Counted from the stretch's first letter, positions 37,972-47,819 are shown. The stretch: DNA of 64,000 nt from Pseudomonas flexibilis (GCF_000802425.1 NZ_JRUD01000014.1:1-64000); one strand, 5' to 3'. A program made the numbers and translations. The notes: generated by a model not told the origin, from the sequence alone.

Positions 37972-40096
37972 TCCATTGAATGCTCTGAATCCCTTGCTCC
38001 GTATGGCGACGATTGCCGGCGTCGAGGTTGCGGTCAAGCACCATATCAGTCGAGGCGATGACCTCGATGCGAGAGATGGGAAGGGGGTAACCCCCCTGAT
38101 GCTGGCTGCTGGACGGAAGAAGGTTGGTATCGTCCGGCTGCTCCTAGCTGCCGGTGCAAATCCGGCGTTATCCGACCCTGAAGGCAGAGATGCACTTGCC
38201 TATGCGGAAAAGGTCGGGTGCGAAGAGTGTGCAGTGTTGCTGCGAGAGGCTCTTGCAGCGTTGCGACCTGTTGCGGCTGCGGTCGAACTTGCCAAGGGGC
38301 CACCCCTTGTGGCTACGGATACTCCGCTCTGTCTGAGCGAGCCCCTGAGTGTTGCTGGTCTGGACGATGCAGCTCTTGACGACCTAGATGACTGGGAGGC
38401 GGAGCCAGAGGTAGTTGCTCCGCAGGGTGATGAAAGAGTTGCCGAAGAGGCTCGTGTTCTACACGAGGCTATTGGGCGGCACCAGGTGATCGACGTCGAC
38501 GAGGGCTGGGACGACATAGATCTGTTCCTTCCCGACAGAGCCCTTCCGCTGGCCCGTGACGACGGAGAGGCAGCAGGTGTTCGCGGCTTGTTATTCCGTG
38601 CTCTGCGTGAGGGTTCGGTACCCGAGTCTGCTCTGATCGATGCGTGCCTGAAGGCGGATGAGTCGCGCAATCAGGAAGCGGAGAGCCTGCTGACCTTCGT
38701 TGTCGGTGATCTCGGAGCCGTTATCGATGGCGTGCCGGAAATTGATGGGCCGCCATTTCTTGGCGAGCCTACGGCCGAGGAGGACCTTGCAATCGCCGAA
38801 GCCTTCGAGTTTGCCGAGGATCTGGCCTCGGGACGGAACGACCCTCTGCGCATCTATCTAAACCTCAAGGAGTTCAGGGGAGATCTGCTGGAGGCCGAAG
38901 AGGAAGTCGCCCTGAGTCGAGAGATGGAGGAGTGCGGTTCCGAGGCACTGGACGCCCTTTCGCGTTGGCCACAAGGGCTTGCGGCTGTTTTCGATGTGGC
39001 CGAGAGGGTCGCCAGTGGGGAGGCAGATGTCGAGGCGTTCAGCTCTGGAGCCGAGCCCTCAGAAGAGGGTGAGGCCAGCGTACTGAACACCTCGCTCGAC
39101 GACGCAGACGAGGTAGAACTCGATCGGGATGCCGCTGCCTTTGTGTCCGCTGTTTCCCAGGCGCGATCGTTGGACAGAGATGAAGTTGTACATATTCGAG
39201 CTGCTCTCGCCGCCGCAGGGCTGTCCCGAGGGTTCATGCTCGAGCTGGCAGCAAAGGCGGGTGATGATCCGGCTGGCGTCCTGTTCACTTCGGCTGTTCG
39301 CCGTCAGGCCGCCGCTCGAGAGCGGATGATCTGCTCCAACCTGCGTCTTGCCTATTCAGTGGCAAAGAAATACCAGTGGTCCACGGAGTCCCTGGATGAT
39401 CTTGTGCAGGAGGCCAACATCGGATTGATGAAGGCCGTCGATCGTTTCGACTGGCGCCGGGGGTTCCGCTTCTCCACCTACGCGATGTGGTGGATCCGCC
39501 AGCAAATCGCGCGCGCGATAACTGACAAGGCAAGAGTCGTCCGGGTTCCTGTCCACATGCATGACTCTGTCCGAAAAATCCTGCGCGAGTGCGAGGCCTT
39601 CGAGGCCAGGGAAGGGCGCCCGGAGTCGGAGCGTGAAATCTCCCTCCGTACGGGTATTCCGCAGGCCAAGGTCGGATACCTTCTGAGCGTTCTCGAGGAT
39701 ATAGCTTCTCTGGACGAGCTGGATTCCGAGGTAGGGCTTCCTCGGGGCGATCTCCTGATGGATGCCGCGTCAGATCCTGCCTCCGTTTCGGAGGCTGAAT
39801 CCCTGCGGAAGGCCCTGGACGGGATAATCGGGGAGCTCGACGAGCGCTCTGCCAGGGTTATAACCCTTCGCTTTGGGCTCGGAGGGGAGGATGCGATGAC
39901 CCTAGAGGAGGTTGGGCTGTTTTTCGATGTAACCCGCGAGCGTATTCGCCAGATCGAGTCGAAAGCCATCGGCAAGCTCTCTCGCAGGATGATGAGGGAT
40001 GCGGAGTCGTTTATGGATAGCGTATCTGCTCAGAAGACCATAGCCACATCATCGCCTGCACCGCAAGCTCTGCCAGCTCCTTCGCCGGAAGGATGA
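37964..40096 (+). CDS. Ankyrin-repeat/sigma70 fusion protein
   Basis: The 710-aa protein has two or three ankyrin repeats (residues 1-100; GVTPLMLAAG and VRLLLAAGANP are diagnostic), an acidic linker (about 110-290), then a full RpoD-like sigma. Region 1.2 (DPLRIYLNLKEF) is at 293-325, an acidic non-conserved segment at 326-450, region 2 (LVQEANIGLMKAVDRFDWRRGFRFSTYAMWWIRQ) at 451-535, region 3 at 536-600 and region 4 (MTLEEVGLFFDVTRERIRQIE) at 620-685. It should bind core RNA polymerase; the ankyrin part probably binds a protein partner. Start is GTG behind GGAGG inside the WYL gene. Finding such a sigma in a nuclease operon is unusual. Confidence 0.88.
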   Translation: MDSPLNALNPLLRMATIAGVEVAVKHHISRGDDLDARDGKGVTPLMLAAGRKKVGIVRLLLAAGANPALSDPEGRDALAYAEKVGCEECAVLLREALAALRPVAAAVELAKGPPLVATDTPLCLSEPLSVAGLDDAALDDLDDWEAEPEVVAPQGDERVAEEARVLHEAIGRHQVIDVDEGWDDIDLFLPDRALPLARDDGEAAGVRGLLFRALREGSVPESALIDACLKADESRNQEAESLLTFVVGDLGAVIDGVPEIDGPPFLGEPTAEEDLAIAEAFEFAEDLASGRNDPLRIYLNLKEFRGDLLEAEEEVALSREMEECGSEALDALSRWPQGLAAVFDVAERVASGEADVEAFSSGAEPSEEGEASVLNTSLDDADEVELDRDAAAFVSAVSQARSLDRDEVVHIRAALAAAGLSRGFMLELAAKAGDDPAGVLFTSAVRRQAAARERMICSNLRLAYSVAKKYQWSTESLDDLVQEANIGLMKAVDRFDWRRGFRFSTYAMWWIRQQIARAITDKARVVRVPVHMHDSVRKILRECEAFEAREGRPESEREISLRTGIPQAKVGYLLSVLEDIASLDELDSEVGLPRGDLLMDAASDPASVSEAESLRKALDGIIGELDERSARVITLRFGLGGEDAMTLEEVGLFFDVTRERIRQIESKAIGKLSRRMMRDAESFMDSVSAQKTIATSSPAPQALPAPSPEG

Positions 40097-40131
40097 CATC
40101 AACCGGCTCCAGTTTTTTCACAGGGATCGAC

Positions 40132-41664
40132 ATGATGACACATAGAGCGAGGCTCGCACCGCCGCGAGCCGGAGCAATGCTGGAAGCTTTGCGTGGCCTC
40201 GGATACTCGACCGCCGCAGCCTTGGCTGATGTGATCGACAACAGTGTGTCCGCCGGGGCCTCCGAGGTCCATGTGCAGTTCGACTGGGATGGAGACTCCA
40301 GTCGAATTTCCGTCTTGGACGACGGTCGTGGCATGGATGACGCCGAGCTCGAAACCGCCATGACGCTTGGTGCAAAGAATCCGCTCGACGAAAGGGCTCC
40401 GACTGATCTCGGGCGTTTCGGAATGGGGTTGAAGACCGCCTCCTTCTCACAGTGTCGTCGTCTCACGGTTGCATCGAAGAAGATGGATGCCCCCCTTGCC
40501 TGCCTGCGATGGGATCTGGATGCCATCGCTGCCTCGCCGGATGACGGCTGGCGCATGTTCGAGGGACCCGCCGATGGCTCTGAGCCCTTTATAGATTCGA
40601 TCAGAGGTCTCCGATCCGGAACCATTGTCCTCTGGGAGCGCCTGGATCGCATCGTGACACCTGGTTACGACATCGACCATTTCGCCGATCTTGTGGACGA
40701 CGTGGAGATGCGACTGGCGATGATCTTCCATCGGCTTCTGGAAGGCCCGAATCCAGCCTTTCGGCTTTCCATCAATGGAAAGTCTGTAAGCCCCTGGGAT
40801 CCTTTCATGATGGGGCATCCCGCGAAGCCGTGGCAGTCGCCTGTCGCCAGGATCCTCACGCTCTCCGGCACGGTCGAGGCCCAGTGTCATGTTCTTCCGC
40901 ACAAGGATCGACTATCCGCAGATGACTTCCACAAGGCGGGGGGGGCTGAAGGGTGGACATCACAGCAGGGCTTCTATGTCTACCGGAACCGGCGCCTGCT
41001 GCTTGCAGGCGGATGGCTGGGCCTTGGCCAAGGGCGAGCGTGGAACCGCGAGGAGTCGCATCGGCTTGCTCGAATCCGGCTCGACATTCCGAATACCTCC
41101 GATGCTGATTGGAAGATCGATGTAAAGAAATCGACTGCTCGCCCTCCGGTATCGGTGCGCCCGTGGCTCACGAAGCTTGCCGAGGACACCAGGGAAAGGG
41201 CCAGAAGGGTCTTCGCCTTTCGTGGGGCTCCGGCACCCGGCCCCGGTGGTGTCCAGGTCGAACAGGCCTGGCGTGTCGAGAGGCTCAGGGACGGAGTTCG
41301 TTACCGCATCGATGAGGGGCATCCAGCCGTGGCCGCTGTGCTTGAGGCGATTGGAGACCGTACTGATCTCGTCAGGGCAATGCTGAGGGTCGTCGAGGAG
41401 ACGGTTCCGGTTCAGCGGATATGGCTGGATACAGCAGAGAACAAGGATACCCCGAAGACCGGCTTCTCAGGAGAACCGGAGGAGGCCCCGGAAGGTGTTC
41501 GCACGGTTCTCCTTACTCTTTATCGCGACATGACCGGACGGCGGGGTATGAGTGCCGAGGCTGCGGTCCGAGCCCTGTCGTGCACTGATCCGTTTCATAA
41601 CTATCCAGCCCTGGTCGCCTCCCTGCCCGAGGTGGACAGGAGCAAAGAAGGAACCTTGAAGTGA
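40132..41664 (+). CDS. GHKL (MORC/HSP90-like) ATPase
   Basis: The 510-aa protein has the Bergerat fold of GHKL ATPases: motif I ALADVIDNSVSAGASEV near residue 25-41, motif II LDDGRGMD near 62 and motif III GRFGMGLKTASFS near 95-107. This resembles prokaryotic MORC-like proteins placed in restriction-modification neighbourhoods. Such ATPases clamp on DNA or reshape protein complexes. I choose the ATG at 40132 with AGGGA upstream; an ATG at 40093 overlapping the sigma stop (ATGA) is the alternative. It overlaps the Z1 gene by 4 bases (GTGA). Confidence 0.85.
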   Translation: MMTHRARLAPPRAGAMLEALRGLGYSTAAALADVIDNSVSAGASEVHVQFDWDGDSSRISVLDDGRGMDDAELETAMTLGAKNPLDERAPTDLGRFGMGLKTASFSQCRRLTVASKKMDAPLACLRWDLDAIAASPDDGWRMFEGPADGSEPFIDSIRGLRSGTIVLWERLDRIVTPGYDIDHFADLVDDVEMRLAMIFHRLLEGPNPAFRLSINGKSVSPWDPFMMGHPAKPWQSPVARILTLSGTVEAQCHVLPHKDRLSADDFHKAGGAEGWTSQQGFYVYRNRRLLLAGGWLGLGQGRAWNREESHRLARIRLDIPNTSDADWKIDVKKSTARPPVSVRPWLTKLAEDTRERARRVFAFRGAPAPGPGGVQVEQAWRVERLRDGVRYRIDEGHPAVAAVLEAIGDRTDLVRAMLRVVEETVPVQRIWLDTAENKDTPKTGFSGEPEEAPEGVRTVLLTLYRDMTGRRGMSAEAAVRALSCTDPFHNYPALVASLPEVDRSKEGTLK

Positions 41665-44525
41665 CGGAAGAACAGAGCAAGGTGTTTCAACGCATTGTGA
41701 GCGTCGCCCAGACCTTTCTGGCGGATGCCATGGAAAAGGGTACGGTGACGCCAGCCCTCATTGCGGAACAGGTCGACTTCGTCGCTGGGGCCATGGTTCA
41801 GGGAGTGGAGATCGACAGGAAAGCGGCGGTGGCTGAGTTGATCCGGCGGTTCAGTCTTTGGATCGGAAACGCCTCGACCCTGGCCGACCAAGAAGGACAC
41901 AAGGACTGGCTTACCGCAGCCCGAAGAAGGGACTGGCGTTACTGGCAGCGTTACCGGGACTTTCTTGAGCGCAAGATGTCGCTGAAGGCTGTGGATGCTC
42001 TGGACGAGTCCACCAACCAAATCCTCGAGTTGCTTGAGGACCCTGCGCGCGAAGGGCGCTGGGATCGGCGCGGTCTTGTGGTGGGGCACGTTCAATCGGG
42101 AAAGACGGGTAACTACACTGGGTTGATCTGCAAGGCAGCTGATGCTGGCTACAAGATCATCATCGTTCTTGCCGGGCTTCACAACAATCTGCGATCACAG
42201 ACCCAGATTCGCCTCGAAGAGGGATTTCTGGGGTACGAGACCTCTGTTCGCAATGATGTGGTCCGATTCATCGGCGTAGGTGAAAACGGCAGGGATGCTG
42301 AAATCCGTCCGAACTGCGCGACAAATCGTTCCGACAATGGGGATTTCAATACTCGGGTCGCAAGACACTACGCCATCACTCCGGAGCAGAGGCCTTGGCT
42401 CTTTGTGGTCAAGAAGAACAAGACGGTCCTCGAGCGGCTCCTGAAGTGGATACGCAATCACGTCGCCGATGCGAAGGATGCTGACGGACGCCCCATCGTC
42501 ACCAATCTGCCACTATTGCTGATTGACGATGAGACTGACCACGCTTCGGTCGATACCGGAGAGCAGCTCTTCAACTCTGACGGGACGCCCGACGAAGATC
42601 ATCAGCCCAAGGCAATCAACAGTCGTATTCGAAGAATTCTCCACTCGTTTGCCAAGAAGGCATACGTAGGCTACACGGCTACCCCGTTTGCCAATATCTT
42701 CATCCATCGGCGCAATGAGACCAAGGAAGAGGGACCGGACCTCTTCCCGCAATCCTTCATCGTCAATCTTTCTGCACCGTCGAACTATATCGGGCCCGCC
42801 CGTGTGTTTGGTCTGCGCTCACCAGAGGGCAGGATAGGTGGTCTCCCTCTCTCGAGGGAGGTGGATGATCACCTCGATGAGGAGGGAAGCGGCGGCTGGA
42901 TGCCGGCTAAACATCCCAAGGATCATGTACCTCTTCACGATGGGCTGGATGAAGTCCCGCCCTCCCTGCGCAACGCCGTAGGAGCGTTTGTGCTCGCCTG
43001 CGCTGTCAGGATTCTGCGTGGGCAGGGGCGACGTCACTCCTCGATGCTCATCCATGTGACGCGCTATACGGCTGTCCAAGAGGAAGTACGGCGTCAGGTC
43101 GATGCTCTCGTGAAACGATTCCGGCAGCGCATAGAGCGAGGATTCGAGAGAGATGAGTTGCTGGCAGAGTGGAAGCGTCTCTGGTTGGATGACTTCGTTC
43201 CAACCTCAGCGGCTATAGGCCACGCTCTGAAAGATCTGGAAGCAGACTGCGACCTCCCTGACTGGGAGGATGTGGTAGCCGTTTTGCCCGAAGTCTTCGG
43301 CGACTTGAGTGTCAGGGCCATCAACGGTACAGCAGGAGATGTTCTCGACTATGCCGAGAGGGAAGAGACTGGCCTGAAGGTCATCGCAGTCGGTGGCGAC
43401 AAGCTTGCTCGGGGGTTGACCCTTGAAGGCCTCTGCGTCAGCTACTTCGTCAGGACGACGAAGATGTATGACACCCTTATGCAGATGGGGCGGTGGTTCG
43501 GCTATCGCCCTGGCTATGTAGACCTCTGCCGACTCTACACGACGCCTGATCTCGTCGAGTGGTTCGGACACATTGCCGATGCTGCCGAAGAGTTGCGCCA
43601 AGAGTTCGACACGATGGTGGCTACTCGTGCTACGCCGCGTGAATATGGCATGAAGGTTCAGTCCCATCCGGTTCTGATGGTCACCTCCCCGTTGAAGATG
43701 CGTAGTGCGAAGAGTCTCCAGCTCTCGTTCAGTGGTGAGGTACTCGAAACTGTTGCCTTTCATCGCGATCCGGGGATCCTCGGCAAGAATCTCGCGGCAG
43801 CAGAGCATCTATTCGAAGCAGCTGGAGTGCCGGCCGAGGCCGGTACTATTACGCGGAAGCGGGGCGAAGGGACGCAGGACTGGAAAGGATTCCTCTGGAA
43901 GGATGTCCCGGCTGACCACGTCATAGACTTCTTCGGGGCGTATCTGACCCACCCGGCAGCTCGCAAGGTGAACAGTGCTCTGCTGATGGACTTCATCAAG
44001 GCCATGGTCGCCAACGGCGAGCTGACCTCATGGACCGTCGTGCTGATGGGCGGGGGTGAGGGAGGCCCCAACTCTTTCTGTGGTAAGTATTCGATTGACA
44101 ATATGGTTACACGAAAGCCCAAGGATGGAAGCGGGCACTATTCAATCGGAAGGCTTCTTTCGCCTCGAGACGAGTCGATTGACTTGGGGGAGGATGCCTG
44201 GAGGGCCGCGCTGGAACTTACGATTTCGGCATGGACCAAGGATCCTGCGCGGCAGACTGATGAAGCTGGCAAGGAGCAGCCGAAGACTCCCAGCGGGCCG
44301 GCAGTGAGGCGTGTGCGAGGCTACGGTGCGGAGGGTATTCCTGCCGCACCCGAGCGGGGGCTCTTGCTCGTTTATCCTCTCGATCCGAAGGCTGCCGGGC
44401 TGCCGGAGGATAGCCCGCCAGTTGTGGCCTTTGGGGCTAGTTTCCCAGCCAGTCGATCAATTACAACGGTCAAGTACGAAGTAGACCATCTGCTTTGGGA
44501 GAATGAGTATGGCCCGGCAGATTGA
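41661..44525 (+). CDS. Z1 domain SF2-like ATPase
   Basis: The 954-aa protein carries Walker A GHVQSGKTGNYTGL at residues 143-156, Walker B LPLLLIDDETDHAS near 285, GYTATPFANIF near 340 and a motif VI-like segment KMYDTLMQMGRWFGYRPGY near 600. This is the Z1 family of helicase-like ATPases, seen in operons with GHKL ATPases, PD-(D/E)XK nucleases, AIPR proteins and cytosine methylases. It probably remodels or translocates on DNA for the nuclease subunits. The start is GTG behind AAGGAA, overlapping the GHKL stop. It overlaps the next gene by 17 bases. Confidence 0.88.
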   Translation: MTEEQSKVFQRIVSVAQTFLADAMEKGTVTPALIAEQVDFVAGAMVQGVEIDRKAAVAELIRRFSLWIGNASTLADQEGHKDWLTAARRRDWRYWQRYRDFLERKMSLKAVDALDESTNQILELLEDPAREGRWDRRGLVVGHVQSGKTGNYTGLICKAADAGYKIIIVLAGLHNNLRSQTQIRLEEGFLGYETSVRNDVVRFIGVGENGRDAEIRPNCATNRSDNGDFNTRVARHYAITPEQRPWLFVVKKNKTVLERLLKWIRNHVADAKDADGRPIVTNLPLLLIDDETDHASVDTGEQLFNSDGTPDEDHQPKAINSRIRRILHSFAKKAYVGYTATPFANIFIHRRNETKEEGPDLFPQSFIVNLSAPSNYIGPARVFGLRSPEGRIGGLPLSREVDDHLDEEGSGGWMPAKHPKDHVPLHDGLDEVPPSLRNAVGAFVLACAVRILRGQGRRHSSMLIHVTRYTAVQEEVRRQVDALVKRFRQRIERGFERDELLAEWKRLWLDDFVPTSAAIGHALKDLEADCDLPDWEDVVAVLPEVFGDLSVRAINGTAGDVLDYAEREETGLKVIAVGGDKLARGLTLEGLCVSYFVRTTKMYDTLMQMGRWFGYRPGYVDLCRLYTTPDLVEWFGHIADAAEELRQEFDTMVATRATPREYGMKVQSHPVLMVTSPLKMRSAKSLQLSFSGEVLETVAFHRDPGILGKNLAAAEHLFEAAGVPAEAGTITRKRGEGTQDWKGFLWKDVPADHVIDFFGAYLTHPAARKVNSALLMDFIKAMVANGELTSWTVVLMGGGEGGPNSFCGKYSIDNMVTRKPKDGSGHYSIGRLLSPRDESIDLGEDAWRAALELTISAWTKDPARQTDEAGKEQPKTPSGPAVRRVRGYGAEGIPAAPERGLLLVYPLDPKAAGLPEDSPPVVAFGASFPASRSITTVKYEVDHLLWENEYGPAD

Positions 44526-45516
44526 CGAGTTTGTCGCAGCGTGGGAGGCACTCTCCGGCAGTGACTGTGCGGGAGGGTGGCGCGGTATTCCCGTGACGCC
44601 AGTTGGCTCGTGCGAGCTACTTGCTGCGCGCAGATTTCCAGGCAATGAAGAGGCACTGCTGACTTGCTTCCCAAGCGCCCGCCTAGCTCCGTCGGAGCGC
44701 CTGCCTGAGGGCAAGGGCTTCGAGGTCGTCAGGGCCGATCCGAACGGGGACGGGAAAACGTGGATTGCGTTGTCTCGCAAGGAGTCCGGCAGCCCCGAGT
44801 TGTTTGCAGAAATGGTAGGTGACGTAGCCCGAGCGATGGACGCCGAGGTTCAGAATGGCGAGGCATGCGTCCTCAAGACCATGCTCCGCAGGGTGCGGAT
44901 GTGGCAACAGTTCATGTCTCGCGGTACACCGCCTCTTGGGCCAGAGGCAGAGTTGGGGCTCGCTGGTGAGCTGACTTTCATGTCATTGCTGCTCCAGGCC
45001 GGTGTCTCGACGGAAACTGTTCTGGAGGGATGGCTCGGGCCGGACGATGCTCCGCAGGACTTCGCTCTCGGAGATGGAGCAGTCGAGGTGAAGGCCACAC
45101 TTTCCACAGCTGGTTTTCCTGTGAAGATCGGTTCTCTCGAGCAGCTTGATGACGCAACAGCCTCGCCACTCTTCTTGGCAGCAGTCCGGTTCTCCCGGGG
45201 AGCTGAAGGGTCGACGCTTCCCGAGGTCATCTCCGGCATCGAGCGCCAGCTGGCCGATATCCCCGCTGCGGTCGCCTTCATCAGGGAGAGGCTGCTGACC
45301 GCCGGTTACGTGGAGTCGCATGCCTCGGCATACACCCGGACCTTTGAGTTCAAAGAGATCCGTGTATACGGGGTAACCAGAGACTTCCCAAGATTGACTA
45401 CAGGATCTGTGCCCGACGGGATTTCCCGTGCCATTTACGAAATAGATCTGGACCGCGCGAAGGACTTCCTCACGGACCTTCCCGCTGCTCTTAGTTCTCT
45501 TGGAGTATTGCAATGA
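44509..45516 (+). CDS. PD-(D/E)XK motif protein (putative nuclease)
   Basis: The 335-aa protein has a nuclease-like core near residues 145-195: a glutamate in GLAGELTFMSLLLQ, then the DFALGDGAVEVKATL segment, where aspartate and E-x-K form the PD-(D/E)XK site. This is the family found next to Z1 proteins. I choose MARQIDEF (ATG at 44509, spacing eight from GGGAG) rather than the ATG at 44503, which is too close to the site. It overlaps the AIPR gene by 4 bases (ATGA). Restriction of invading DNA is the inferred role. Confidence 0.82.
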   Translation: MARQIDEFVAAWEALSGSDCAGGWRGIPVTPVGSCELLAARRFPGNEEALLTCFPSARLAPSERLPEGKGFEVVRADPNGDGKTWIALSRKESGSPELFAEMVGDVARAMDAEVQNGEACVLKTMLRRVRMWQQFMSRGTPPLGPEAELGLAGELTFMSLLLQAGVSTETVLEGWLGPDDAPQDFALGDGAVEVKATLSTAGFPVKIGSLEQLDDATASPLFLAAVRFSRGAEGSTLPEVISGIERQLADIPAAVAFIRERLLTAGYVESHASAYTRTFEFKEIRVYGVTRDFPRLTTGSVPDGISRAIYEIDLDRAKDFLTDLPAALSSLGVLQ

Positions 45517-47297
45517 CCCTAGAAGAATTTTTTGCCGAGACAAAGGCCGAGGTCGCGGCCCAGATGAGCGACGGGTCCCCCTTTGCCGAACTCGAATTCT
45601 GCGAAGTGGTGATGCAGCATCTGGTCGAGGCTGGGATGACCTTCGAGCCGGTTGTCTGTCATTTCGACAAGAAGGTCGGTAATGCCAATTTGCGCCTCAG
45701 TGGCTATGCCATGTCCGAGGATGCCGATCAACTGGACCTGTTCGTCAGTCTATATGAGGGGGTTGAAGCCCTGACTCCGGTATCTGATCAGGACACCAAG
45801 ACAGCCGCTTCCCAGTGCATCCGCTTTCTCGAGTACTGTGCATCGGGGCGCCTCGCAGACAAGTTCGACCCCTCGAGTGACGAGCACTCTCTCACCCTGA
45901 CAATTCAGGAAATCTACAACGAGCTGGAGCAAGTTCGCATCTTTGTACTCACGGATGGGGTCGCCAAGTCCAAGAGCTTCAAGAGTCGGGAGGTTGGTGG
46001 CAAATCCGTGAAGCTTGAGGTCATGGACATCGAGCGATTGTACAGACACCGCTCAGAGGGCAAGCCGCGCGACGAACTCGTTGTTGACTTCAACGAGGTT
46101 TCCGGATCGCCGCTACCATGCGTCTTCGTGCCAGGCGAGACCGGTGACTATGATTACGCCTTGACTGCCATCCCGGGCGAGGCTCTGCGGTTCATCTATG
46201 AAAAATTCGGGCCTCGTCTGCTGGAGGCCAACGTCCGCTCCTTCCTGAGCGTGAAGTCCAGGGGCGTCAACGCCGGTATCCAGAGCACCCTCCGGACTGC
46301 CCCGGAGAGGTTCATGGCCTACAACAACGGCATCGTGCTCGTGGCCGATGACATGAAGCTCGACCGGACCAGCGATGGTGCTCCGGGAATTGCCTGGCTG
46401 CGGGGCATGCAGATCGTGAACGGTGGCCAGACGACAGCGTCCATCTATTTCGCGAAGAAGAAATACGGTGATACGGATCTTTCCAAGGTTCGCGTGCCGG
46501 CCAAGATCATCGTGCTGAAGGAGGAGGATCCTGCCAGGGAGGAGGCTCTCGTTTCTGATATCTCGCGCTATGCCAACAGCCAGAATGCGGTACGGCAGTC
46601 CGACCTTTCGGCCAACAAACCTTTCCATGTCGATGTCGAGCGTCTTTCGCTCACGGTCTACTGTCCCGATGGAACAGGGCGTTGGTTCTACGAGCGGGCC
46701 GCTGGTAGCTACAACACCCTTTTAGCCCGGGAGGGGACGACTCCGGCGAAGCTGCGAGCCTTAAGGGAGTCGGTACCTGTCTCACGGAAGATCACTAAAA
46801 CGGATCTAGCGAAGTACCTCATGGCTTGGGAGGGCAAGCCCGATGTTGTAAGCCTCGGAACTCAGAAGTGCTTCGACAGGTTCATGACTTCGCTGACAGA
46901 CTCCGAGGCAGCCGGTTCGCCAGTTGTGCTGGATCCGCCTTTCTTCAAGGCTCTGGTCGCCAAGGCCATTATCTTTAAAGCTGTGCACAAGGCAGCCAGG
47001 CCTCTTGTCTCGGCGTTCCTTGCAAACGTTGCCGCATACACGGTTGCAGTAGTCGCAGAGTCCTACAAGGATGCCTTCGACCTTGAAAGGGTCTGGAGCC
47101 GACAGGGCGTCTCTCCGCAGTTTCTGGAGCAGGTCAGGATCTGGGCTCGGGAGGTCAATGAGCGACTGCATGAGACAGCGAACGGGAAGATGATCTCGGA
47201 GTGGGCAAAGCGCCCGGAGTGCAAGACGGCGATGTTCGCTCGTCCGTTCTCGGCACCTGCGGTTGCCGTGCCTGAGGCTCGTTTGGAGCTGGCTTGA
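45513..47297 (+). CDS. AIPR family protein (abortive phage infection type)
   Basis: The 594-aa protein has the AIPR core: LEANVRSFLSVKSRGVNAGIQSTL near residue 240, PERFMAYNNGIVLVAD near 270 and MQIVNGGQTTASIYFA near 305, followed by VSDISRYANSQNAV near 350. AIPR proteins are named for abortive phage infection and recur in restriction-like operons; their biochemical activity is not settled. It is the last gene of the overlapped run of six, and its stop is 72 bases from the convergent vsr gene. Confidence 0.85.
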   Translation: MTLEEFFAETKAEVAAQMSDGSPFAELEFCEVVMQHLVEAGMTFEPVVCHFDKKVGNANLRLSGYAMSEDADQLDLFVSLYEGVEALTPVSDQDTKTAASQCIRFLEYCASGRLADKFDPSSDEHSLTLTIQEIYNELEQVRIFVLTDGVAKSKSFKSREVGGKSVKLEVMDIERLYRHRSEGKPRDELVVDFNEVSGSPLPCVFVPGETGDYDYALTAIPGEALRFIYEKFGPRLLEANVRSFLSVKSRGVNAGIQSTLRTAPERFMAYNNGIVLVADDMKLDRTSDGAPGIAWLRGMQIVNGGQTTASIYFAKKKYGDTDLSKVRVPAKIIVLKEEDPAREEALVSDISRYANSQNAVRQSDLSANKPFHVDVERLSLTVYCPDGTGRWFYERAAGSYNTLLAREGTTPAKLRALRESVPVSRKITKTDLAKYLMAWEGKPDVVSLGTQKCFDRFMTSLTDSEAAGSPVVLDPPFFKALVAKAIIFKAVHKAARPLVSAFLANVAAYTVAVVAESYKDAFDLERVWSRQGVSPQFLEQVRIWAREVNERLHETANGKMISEWAKRPECKTAMFARPFSAPAVAVPEARLELA

Positions 47298-47369
47298 CCG
47301 AGTTTTACCCCGAGGGCGTTCGTAGGCAGGAGCAGGTTGTTCATTCAGGTGACTGCCCTGCCTTGCGGA

Positions 47370-47819
47370 TCAGGGGCTCGATAGGTCGGGCCAGCTGAGA
47401 TGTTTTTCATTACAATTGCGTACTGCCTCGAGGATCCAGAGCATTTCTGCATCCGGTCGCCGGATTCCGCACTCCCATAGCTCGAACACCCTCCATCCCT
47501 GCTCGAGGAGCAGGGCGCGATTACGGGCATCCCTTGCGACGTTCTGAGCGAATTTCTCCTGCCAGAAGCTTTCACGAGTACGAGGCGTTGTGGCGTAACG
47601 GCAGCCCGGATGCCTGTGCCAGAAGCAGCCGTGAACGAAAATGCAGAGCCTGTACCGGGCAAGCACCAGATCCGGCCTCCCCGGCAGCCCCTTATGGTGG
47701 AGGCGATACCGGAAGCCGTGCCGATGCAGCAGGCGCCGCACCTTCACTTCCGGAGAGGTGTTGCTACCGCGAATGCCCGCCATCATGCGAGACCTGACTT
47801 CCTTACTGACGATGTCCAT
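47370..47819 (-). CDS. vsr: Very short patch repair endonuclease (Vsr)
   Basis: The 149-aa protein is a full Vsr endonuclease, with VRSRMMAGIRGSNTSPEVKVRRLL at the N-terminus, the catalytic aspartate in PGRPDLVLARYRLCIFVHGCFWHRHPGC (about residues 47-73) and the metal/zinc ligands in it. Vsr nicks T-G mismatches made when 5-methylcytosine deaminates, so it partners C5 methyltransferases. It lies on the minus strand, head to head with the methyltransferase: the two ATGs overlap within CATG (47817-47820). No strong ribosome-binding site is visible. Confidence 0.92.
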   Translation of the reverse strand: MDIVSKEVRSRMMAGIRGSNTSPEVKVRRLLHRHGFRYRLHHKGLPGRPDLVLARYRLCIFVHGCFWHRHPGCRYATTPRTRESFWQEKFAQNVARDARNRALLLEQGWRVFELWECGIRRPDAEMLWILEAVRNCNEKHLSWPDLSSP

